Positions 1 to 5,303 of a stretch of 8,376 nt of DNA are shown here, in pieces. Below the pieces are notes generated by a model, which saw only the letters and a list, made by a program, of their open reading frames with translations, searched no databases and was not told the origin of the DNA. This stretch comes from Desulfoplanes sp. (GTDB taxonomy: Bacteria > Desulfobacterota > Desulfovibrionia > Desulfovibrionales > Desulfomicrobiaceae). The DNA lies in the NCBI GenBank assembly GCA_028708105.1, contig JAQVZR010000058.1, positions 1 to 8,376 on the forward strand, in the 5' to 3' direction. The translations under genes were made by a program, and so were the position numbers. How positions within the stretch are numbered: the stretch's first letter is position 1; the number at the start of each line of letters is the position of its first letter.

Positions 1-194
1 GGGCGTATTTCACCTTGATCGAATCTGTGGTCGTATATCTCATAACAGTTATTTATCATTTAAAGTCAACAGGTTAAAACGCTGTTTCCGCTATTGTGAT
101 GAGAGTATACAGATGGATTATGAACGGAAGATGAATGGGTAAATGAGGGCGGGGGAGGAGTGCTGAAAAAACAGGACACACTCAGAAAGGCGTG
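1..194. other. Gene-free stretch downstream of the sensor kinase
   Basis: No convincing gene is seen. Two short inverted repeats are present: AACAG/CTGTT around 70-90, and, on the minus strand just after the kinase stop, GAGTG/CACTC with a long loop containing a T-run. Neither makes a convincing intrinsic terminator. The minus frame stays open for about 40 codons past the kinase TGA, but the peptide is rich in Ser, Pro and His and looks non-coding. Confidence 0.5.
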
Positions 195-1661
195 TCAGGA
201 GATCACAGGCAGCTTCACAACAAACGTACTGCCTGTATCCATTTCACTTGTAACGAGGATTCTTCCATGGTGAACTTGAACGATTTGATCTGCAATGGAC
301 AGCCCCAGTCCGCTTCCGCCCGATTCTCTTGATCTGGCCTTGTCCACACGATAAAATCGTTCAAATATGTATGGCACATCTTTGGGCGGGATGCCGATGC
401 CTGTATCCTGAAAAGTGATTACAGCCATGTTGTTTTCTATAGATACATCTACATTGATATGTCCGCCGACAGGCGTATAGCGGATTGCATTTGTTAAAAG
501 GTTTATAAACAGAGTGCGCAGGAGGGATTCATCACCTTCAATGAGTACGGTGCCTTTTGAGGTATATCTCAGATTGAGTCCCTTATCCTGGCACAAGACA
601 TCCAATTCATCACAAAGATTAGATACAAGCAGATGTACATCTATAGATTTGAAGGAAAGCGACTGGCTGCTTGAATCTGTTCGGGCCAGGAACAATAATT
701 GTTTGATTATCCCGGACATTCTCTCGGCTGCGGTGGCAATGACTTCTATGGATGTTCTATAACTTTGCGCCTGCCGTTTTTTCTGAAGCGACAAGGAGGC
801 TTCTGCCTGGATAACTGCAATGGGACCTCGTAATTCATGGGACGCGTCCGAGGTTAATTGCTTTTGTCTTGTAAATGCTTTTTCCAGTCTGGAGAGCATC
901 TGGTTGATGGTTTGTGCAAGATGGCCAAGCTCGTCATCTGCTGTGACTTTGATCCGTTGTGTCAGATCGGTTTCTTCTATTTTTCTGGTAGTTTGTGAAA
1001 TATCATCTATGGGACGCAGTATACGGTTCAATAAAAATATTCCGCCCCATCCAGAGAGGAAAAGGGTAATGGGGAGTGAATAGAGTAAAATGTGAAACAG
1101 TGTTGTTAACGCCCTATCAAGGTCTTTTGTGGATCGAGCGACTATCAGGACAGCCTTCTCTATCTCTATTTCATCGGGTAATTTTGGATTTGTAAACCGG
1201 ACTTTTTTTCGGCCGGCACCGTTATTTGGATCAATGTTGAATTTATCCAGCATGATCCTTTTTGGTTCAGGCGAGTACGGGACCGCATACAGAGTAAAGG
1301 GTTTGTTATTGAGTTCTATGGTTTTATAGAGATTCTCCCCGCCAAGGACGGCATTGATACATTCTTCCCCGGCAGGAATTTCAATTTGTCTGTGGGAGAC
1401 GTTGACCAGGGCATGGTCAAAATAAAAATAAAAGGAGATCAATTCTCCTGTTTCTTCTTCAAAGGCCCCGCCTGCGACAATGGGGATGATATCTTTAAAA
1501 TCCACTATCTGATCTGCCCTTTTTTTCAGGGAATCATCAAATGAGGAATGAAGCCGGCTGGACATGGCAGCATAAATACCTGTTCCAAGAACCGTTAGTA
1601 TGAGTGAGAGAACCGCCAGATACCATAGGGTAAATTTGATTTTAATAGGTAATCCCTTCAT
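195..1661 (-). CDS. Membrane sensor histidine kinase (HAMP, HisKA, HATPase_c)
   Basis: This is the sensor half of a two-component system. It should autophosphorylate on a histidine and pass the phosphate to the regulator encoded just upstream. Of 488 residues, about 11-33 and 187-211 are hydrophobic membrane segments. They bracket an extracytoplasmic sensor region of roughly 150 residues with no recognised ligand fold. A HAMP linker follows (about 212-264). The dimerisation and phosphoacceptor motif is SDASHELRGPIAVIQ with His275. The ATP-binding domain shows the N box (N387, N391), the G1 motif DTGIGIP (419-425), the F box (FERFYR) and the G2 motif GGSGLGL (448-454). All catalytic motifs are intact. 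The ATG overlaps the regulator's stop by 4 bp, with an AAGG just upstream, so the two are probably translationally coupled. Overall layout resembles metal- or envelope-stress kinases (CusS/QseC type), but the sensor domain gives no basis for naming a signal. The stop is TGA. Confidence 0.96.
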   Translation of the reverse strand: MKGLPIKIKFTLWYLAVLSLILTVLGTGIYAAMSSRLHSSFDDSLKKRADQIVDFKDIIPIVAGGAFEEETGELISFYFYFDHALVNVSHRQIEIPAGEECINAVLGGENLYKTIELNNKPFTLYAVPYSPEPKRIMLDKFNIDPNNGAGRKKVRFTNPKLPDEIEIEKAVLIVARSTKDLDRALTTLFHILLYSLPITLFLSGWGGIFLLNRILRPIDDISQTTRKIEETDLTQRIKVTADDELGHLAQTINQMLSRLEKAFTRQKQLTSDASHELRGPIAVIQAEASLSLQKKRQAQSYRTSIEVIATAAERMSGIIKQLLFLARTDSSSQSLSFKSIDVHLLVSNLCDELDVLCQDKGLNLRYTSKGTVLIEGDESLLRTLFINLLTNAIRYTPVGGHINVDVSIENNMAVITFQDTGIGIPPKDVPYIFERFYRVDKARSRESGGSGLGLSIADQIVQVHHGRILVTSEMDTGSTFVVKLPVIS

Positions 1662-2329
1662 CCCTTTTGCATCCGATAGCCTGCCCCTCTGATGGTGCTG
1701 ATAATTCTCTTGCCCGCCTCAGGATCGATTTTTTGTCTGATCCGACGGATGTAGACATCAACAAGATTAGAAACACTGTCAAAATCATAATCCCACGCGT
1801 GGCTTTCAATCATTCTACGGGTGATGACGGCATCGGGATTGGACATTAAATATTTGAGGATCACAAATTCCTTGGTGGTCAGGTCAATCTGACTCCCTTG
1901 CCATGTCACTTCCCTGGTTACCGTATTCAGTGCAAGATCACCCAGTTCAAGTTTTGGGGAACGACGTGTGCTTTTCCGTCGCAGCAAGGCCCGGATTCTT
2001 GCCTGCAGTTCATTGAAATCAAAAGGCTTTACAAGATAATCATCTGCGCCCAGGTCCAACCCTTTTACCCGATCTTCAATGTCATCCCTGGCAGTCAACA
2101 TGAGGACAGGGGTATCATTTTTCTCCAACCGAAGTTCTCGGCAAACTTCAAATCCCGATTTGAGAGGCATCATCACGTCAAGAATAATCAGATCATACGG
2201 GGCGGAGAATGCATAGTGCAAGGCATCCTGACCATTGTGCACACAATCCACGGCAAAGGCATTCTCTTCCAAACCGCGTTTAATCGTACTGCATAAACTG
2301 TTATCATCATCAGCAACAAGTATTCGCAT
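1658..2329 (-). CDS. OmpR/PhoB-family response regulator
   Basis: This is a DNA-binding response regulator of 223 residues, the normal length for the family. The receiver domain (1-115) has the acidic pocket D7-D9, the phosphoacceptor D51 in LIILDVMMP, T79 and K101 in the KPF motif. The C-terminal winged helix (about 125-222) has the typical TTKEFVILKYL segment, a recognition-helix region with VDVYIRRIRQKI, and the terminal wing IRGAGYRM. All functional residues are present. It is first in a two-gene operon with the histidine kinase, and its TGA overlaps the kinase ATG. The start chosen is the ATG at 2329. Its upstream sequence has only a weak ribosome site, yet the receiver domain begins directly at MRILVADDD, so no longer N-terminus is expected. 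The promoter probably lies within 2330-2405, but no clear -35/-10 pair or operator repeat was identified. The regulated genes are unknown. Confidence 0.96.
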   Translation of the reverse strand: MRILVADDDNSLCSTIKRGLEENAFAVDCVHNGQDALHYAFSAPYDLIILDVMMPLKSGFEVCRELRLEKNDTPVLMLTARDDIEDRVKGLDLGADDYLVKPFDFNELQARIRALLRRKSTRRSPKLELGDLALNTVTREVTWQGSQIDLTTKEFVILKYLMSNPDAVITRRMIESHAWDYDFDSVSNLVDVYIRRIRQKIDPEAGKRIISTIRGAGYRMQKG

Positions 2330-2405
2330 TTTTTCACGTGTGCTTGGTTATGCGTGGATTTTGTTTCATATGGATGAGAAACCATGTAAAAACTTCTTTA
2401 TTGCG

Positions 2406-2549
2406 TCACGAAGTCACCTAACACGAGGCCCGATACATGGCTCTGATATCTTCTTCCGTCAGTTTGACCTTATTGTTGGTGATGTTTCCTGTTTTAGTAA
2501 AGCCCGGGACAGGCAGACTCTGTTTGCACCGGGACTAAACGGGCCTCAC
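2406..2549 (-). CDS. Possible short ORF with in-frame amber codon, overlapping the upstream gene
   Basis: A GTG at 2547-2549 overlaps the TGA of the 186-residue gene (GTGA overlap) and sits 4-5 nt after an AAAGGAGAGG ribosome site. The frame then reads GTG AGG CCC GTT and meets TAG (2535-2537). From there it stays open, with protein-like composition (ending LTEEDIRAMYRASC), to a second TAG at 2418-2420, and three codons later a TGA at 2406-2408. If UAG is read as pyrrolysine, a product of 43 or 47 residues is possible, depending on whether the second TAG is also read. If UAG is an ordinary stop, this is only a four-codon leader and a coding-like remnant. No family is recognised. The sequence also forms a GCCCG/CGGGC outer stem around 2515-2544, which could instead be a weak transcription end for the upstream gene. 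Confidence 0.28.
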
Positions 2550-3106
2550 CCCTCTCCTTTCGCCAGCTTCAGCGACCGTTGGAACTCCAGATCATGACAC
2601 CTCGTGACGGCATCGGCCAACTCTCCAGCCAGCGCCATTGCTTCTGCAGGAGTACAGGTGATGACGATAGGCTTGTCTTGCCCGGCCTTGAATCGCAACT
2701 GAATGGGCGGCACCACATCCTTGTTTTCGGACTGCTCCTGACCATATGTCAGCATGACGGACTTTTTGGCCCCCTCCTGACGATCCACATATGAAGACTT
2801 GGAAGAATCCGTATACATGATGAATTTCCCTCCCACCTTGCCCGGGGTCCCTGCAGCATAGCACCTGACGGCATAAACCAGCGAAGCCAGTTTGAATGGC
2901 GAAATTTTCATGGTCATGTGTTCATCCAGTGCAAAGGTTCTGCCCGCGGACGAACCCGGCGCGGGCCTTCCCGGAGCCGCATTCAGAAACACGAAATACC
3001 CCGGTTTGTAGGGTGGCCTCTCCCGGTCAAGCATAATGTCCACGTACATGAGGTTAGTGGAAGGGAAGGAATAACTATGTACACGAATCAGGTTCTTGCC
3101 GGCCAT
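2546..3106 (-). CDS. Unrecognised 186-residue protein
   Basis: I do not recognise this family. The start chosen is the ATG at 3104-3106 (protein MAGKNLIRV), because an AGGAGG ribosome site (3112-3117) lies 5 nt upstream. The frame is open back to 3190, but that extension has no comparable site. The product has no signal peptide or membrane segment and should be cytoplasmic. Residues 1-65 contain a Pro/Gly-rich stretch (about 31-55). Residues 66-83 read MKISPFKLASLVYAVRCYA, a likely amphipathic helix. Residues 91-155 alternate short beta-like strands (GGKFIMYTD, KSVMLTYG, IQLRFKAG, PIVITCT), and the end is helical and charged (AEAMALAGELADAV). Strands followed by a helix loosely recall small single-stranded nucleic-acid-binding folds (PC4/Whirly-like). 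That is only an impression of layout, not a homology call. Codon use looks coding throughout. The stop is TGA. Confidence 0.72.
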   Translation of the reverse strand: MAGKNLIRVHSYSFPSTNLMYVDIMLDRERPPYKPGYFVFLNAAPGRPAPGSSAGRTFALDEHMTMKISPFKLASLVYAVRCYAAGTPGKVGGKFIMYTDSSKSSYVDRQEGAKKSVMLTYGQEQSENKDVVPPIQLRFKAGQDKPIVITCTPAEAMALAGELADAVTRCHDLEFQRSLKLAKGEG

Positions 3107-3308
3107 CTCATCCTCCTGCCGATAATGGTGGAATATAGGGACTATGAACACACGTTGTATTTTAGTCCGTTTCCGGCCCCCATACACCACAGTCGATGAA
3201 AATCAAAGTTTCATCCTCCTCGAGCTTCAATATCTGACCGAGGAATCCGCACCAACCCGATGGGCGGATTGGCTGGTTATGTACCCCGTCAGCATTCGTG
3301 CATAAGGG

Positions 3309-3336
3309 CGAGGACAACCCCGAGGGGTTGTCCTCG
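3309..3336. repeat. Perfect 12-bp inverted repeat
   Basis: CGAGGACAACCC and GGGTTGTCCTCG flank a CGAG tetraloop. It has no adjacent T-run in either direction, so it is not an intrinsic terminator by itself. It could be a stem of a structured RNA or a palindromic protein-binding site. Confidence 0.8.
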
Positions 3337-3400
3337 AATAGTGTATGATGACTGGTGGATGCCAATACGATTTTGCCGGATGAATCCCAAAAAACAGCAA

Positions 3401-3440
3401 AAGCCGCGGGGAGACATTGTCTCCTCAGGGCTTTTTTCTT
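3401..3440 (+). terminator. Intrinsic terminator
   Basis: The stem pairs AAGCC with GGCTT and GGAGAC with GTCTCC around an ATT loop, with a small internal loop between, followed on the plus strand by TTTTTTCTT. Read on the minus strand the same stem is followed by TTTTGCTGTTTTTT, so it may work in both directions. No plus-strand protein gene ends here. Confidence 0.65.
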
Positions 3441-3540
3441 ATCCATGTTTCATGGAGCTTCCTTGTCGCTTCTGGTCCGAATAACGGGGCTGTTTCTTTG
3501 AGTTATTGTGGAGCCTGCATTTTTCGAAGAGGAAGGATAG

Positions 3541-3735
3541 TCAAGTGGTGTGAGGAGCAGCCCCCGTTTTCGGTTCCGCCGTGAAACCGTTCACGTGGGT
3601 TCCTCCCATGAGGCAACGTTGTCCTCGTGTCTCGTCGGAGGATTTGAGGATGGCGAGGAGGTAGGGGCGTTCCTTGAAGAGCAATTTGAAGCTCTGCAGG
3701 CTCGAGGCATACTGTTGCAGGGAAATGGTCTCCAC
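3541..3735 (-). pseudogene. Coding-like remnant or small unrecognised protein
   Basis: A 64-codon open frame starts at a GTG with no clear ribosome site, and a stop codon (TAA at 3745-3747) lies four codons upstream. Third codon positions in its first half are strongly C/G-biased, unlike the AT-rich flank, which suggests genuine coding ancestry. The product begins with a Leu/Phe-rich segment (SLQSFKLLFKERPYLLAIL) and ends in a Gly/Thr-rich tail (GGTHVNGFTAEPKTGAAPHTT). No family is recognised with confidence. It may be the truncated end of a mobile-element or other lost gene. The opposite strand is also open here, so coding is uncertain. Confidence 0.25.
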
Positions 3736-3751
3736 TGGAAAGTATTATGCA
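3736..3751 (+). promoter_or_regulatory. Possible sigma-54-type promoter of the OsmC-like gene
   Basis: TGGAAAGTATTATGCA has the GG-N10-GC spacing expected of -24/-12 promoters (GG at 3737-3738, GC at 3749-3750). The -12 half (ATGCA) is fair and the -24 half (TGGAAA) is weak. It would give a leader of about 60 nt. A sigma-70-like alternative (TTGCTA near 3780) is no better. Such matches occur by chance. Confidence 0.22.
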
Positions 3752-3821
3752 ATAAAATCAAATGCCTGCACCCGTAATTTTTGCTATACGAAGTATTTAT
3801 CACATACCATCAAGGAGAAAA

Positions 3822-5123
3822 ATGATGAAAATTCGACTAGGTTCAATAGTTATGCTGCTGGCACTTCTTGTTTCTGTTTCCGCCGTATATGCACAGAATA
3901 CTGAAGATCACAGCGCAAAGGTGTACCAGATCGAATCCAGAATGGATGAGTATACGCGCCCCACAACATTTACTCCTACAAAAGCTATTTCTGTAAATGG
4001 TGCTCTCTCTGAAAATGTTGTTACGTCCACGCAAAGGATATTGAACAAAGAAGCACCTTTTCTCAAAAAAAGGGTCGTCAAGCCTGTGGGCGAAGACCGA
4101 TTGAGCGCATGGGAGTTCCTCAGTGATGAAGGTGGTGCGGCACATGATCAGACGGCTCCAAATCCTTTAGCCTAGTATGCGGCCGGTATCTCTTCAAGCC
4201 TGCTGACCCAGGTCGAAAGGGGTATACAGATATTGGATCTGGATGTTGATGACGCAAAAGTGGAATCAAGGATCATCTTCAGATGGTCAGATACCATGAC
4301 AAATACATGGTTTGGTTATACTGACAAGGTCACGACCAATATTCTCATCAAGAGTAATGAGTCTCCTGAAAAAATAAGAGCATTGAAACAACTGGCACTC
4401 AAGGCGTGGGCTGTTGGTGAAGGTTTGGCCAATAAAACCACCATCGATGCAGCCATTGTCATCAACGCTGACAAGTGGGCCGGGCAGGAACCTCATCGTG
4501 GTAAAATAGAATCGCCGATGTCTATGGACGATGGTTTTAAGCTTACGGATGTAACTCCTGCTCTTCACCTGCAGACAATACCCTTTGAAAAAGATCTTGC
4601 CGTGGATATGCATAATCTACCAAATCCAATGGTTTTCTCTGAAATCAGTATCGCAGAATCCGTTCATGATGCCAACAGACCCTATCTGCATAGAATCAGA
4701 GCAAAATCTTTGACTGAAAACTATGCGACATGGGAACTGTATTCTGATGACAGCCGTGGATATAAAGGGATGGATAAGACTCCAACATCATAGGATTATT
4801 TTACCATAGAGACTTCTTTTTGTCTGATGAGTCAGCTTACTGCAAACCACGTGTATTTCCAGAAACAGGGTGTCCCTATCGATGATTTCCGGGTTGAACA
4901 CCAATTCAATTATCAACAAGATAATTTCATGACGCCGGCGATGACAGGTCATCTTGATGATGTCATAACACGAGTCATCGTCAAGGGAGGGGTTGCAAAA
5001 GAGGCGTTAGAAAATTTCGCCCGGCAGTCTCTTCGTACCTGTTTTGCCGGAGAAGGTATTCAGAATGAAACTGACATGGAGTCAACTATGTATCTCAATG
5101 GAAAAAGAGTAAAACAAGAGTAA
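3822..5123 (+). CDS. Exported tandem OsmC-like protein with two in-frame amber codons (putative pyrrolysine)
   Basis: One frame of 434 codons runs from an ATG preceded at 4 nt by AAGGAG (3812-3817) to a TAA. It is interrupted only by TAG at codon 118 (4173) and codon 324 (4791), with no frameshift. The product starts with a Sec-type signal peptide (MMKIRLGSIVMLLALLV, likely cut after VYA), so it should be periplasmic. Two OsmC/Ohr-like domains follow. Domain 1 (about 60-215) has AWEFLSDE, then PNPLA-amber-YAAGISSSLL, which aligns with the family helix that normally carries the first catalytic Cys. Domain 2 (about 240-433) has TWELYSDD, then TPTS-amber-DYFTIETSFCLMSQL with Cys334, and RTCFAGEGI with Cys407. 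The equivalent sites in domain 1 are Ser126 and Trp196, so only domain 2 keeps the cysteine pair. OsmC proteins reduce organic hydroperoxides. Readthrough restores 19 and 11 family-consistent residues between the pieces. Recent nonsense mutation is the alternative. Confidence 0.72.
4173..4175 (+). other. In-frame TAG, putative pyrrolysine codon (residue 118)
   Basis: This amber codon lies in domain 1, directly after PNPLA and before YAAGI, at the start of the helix that usually carries the first catalytic cysteine in OsmC proteins. The frame continues without a stop through the linker to the next conserved block. Confidence 0.6.
4791..4793 (+). other. In-frame TAG, putative pyrrolysine codon (residue 324)
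   Basis: This amber codon lies in domain 2, after TPTS and before DYFTI, ten residues ahead of Cys334. Counted from the WE motif of its own domain it is at +20, against +21 for the first amber codon. The two are therefore at nearly equivalent places. Confidence 0.6.
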
Positions 5124-5153
5124 ATGTACGATGTATGAATGTACGATGTATGA
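5124..5153. repeat. 15-bp perfect tandem duplication
   Basis: ATGTACGATGTATGA occurs twice head to tail immediately after the TAA of the OsmC-like gene, followed by a partial ACGTA. It is non-coding and probably a slippage duplication. Confidence 0.9.
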
Positions 5154-5168
5154 ACGTATCGAAAAAGA

Positions 5169-5198
5169 AACTGTAACTATTCAGTTCCCAGATTTTTG
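5169..5198. terminator. Weak two-way terminator-like hairpin between convergent genes
   Basis: AACTG (5169-5173) pairs with CAGTT (5182-5186) across an 8-nt loop. On the minus strand it is followed by TCTTTTTC, and on the plus strand by CCCAGATTTTTG. Its position between the ends of the OsmC-like gene and hdrA fits a shared terminator, but the stem is only 5 bp. Confidence 0.35.
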
Positions 5199-5303
5199 AT
5201 AGGGGAGACCAAGGTTTGCAGACCTCGCATGAATGGATGGCTAACACAAATATATATTGGCGATTCGGAGGGGCGCACCGGCTGGTCGTCCGCTTTCAGG
5301 TTA

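Larger units (their letters stand above)
3195..3440 (+). ncRNA. Candidate structured RNA: four tandem hairpins ending in a terminator
   Basis: Four good stems follow one another. They are GATGAAA/TTTCATC (3195-3215, 7 bp, 7-nt loop); AATCCGC then CCA pairing with TGG then GCGGATT (3244-3270, 10 bp with one bulged A); CGAGGACAACCC/GGGTTGTCCTCG (3309-3336, 12 perfect bp, CGAG loop); and the terminator stem at 3401-3433 followed by TTTTTT. No protein gene on the plus strand runs into this terminator, so a plus-strand RNA of roughly 245 nt would explain it. I do not recognise a known RNA family. Alternatively, read on the minus strand, the hairpins could form a leader of the 186-residue gene. No promoter was identified. 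Confidence 0.3.
3107..3821. other. Long intergenic region with structured elements
   Basis: About 715 bp separate the divergent 186-residue gene (minus) and the OsmC-like gene (plus). No confident gene is present. From left to right it holds a run of four hairpins (3195-3433), the last followed by a T-run, then a coding-like minus-strand remnant (3541-3735), and the leader of the OsmC-like gene with a possible sigma-54-like site and a strong ribosome site. Another small hairpin is CGTGAA/TTCACG at 3580-3595. A near-palindrome GAGGCAACGTTGTCCTC begins near 3611. Confidence 0.6.

Noticed and set aside
63..195. Readthrough of the sensor kinase TGA for about 40 codons
   Set aside because: The kinase ends normally at VKLPVIS, and the extension is low-complexity Ser/Pro/His without any SECIS-like hairpin noticed.
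3162..3446. 94-codon minus-strand frame over the hairpin region
   Set aside because: It starts inside a terminator stem and crosses three strong hairpins, with its nearest ribosome-site-like sequence too far from the ATG. The C-terminal end (DETLIFIDCGVWG) looks protein-like, so a small chance remains.
3784..3796. TATACGAAGTATT, resembling a loxP arm
   Set aside because: Only one short arm-like match, with no second arm or spacer. It is a chance similarity.
3822..5123. Simple pseudogene with two nonsense mutations, or three separate genes
   Set aside because: There is no frameshift, both stops are TAG at matching domain positions, catalytic cysteines survive downstream, and neither downstream piece has its own signal peptide or clear ribosome site. 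A pseudogene is still possible until pyl genes are shown.
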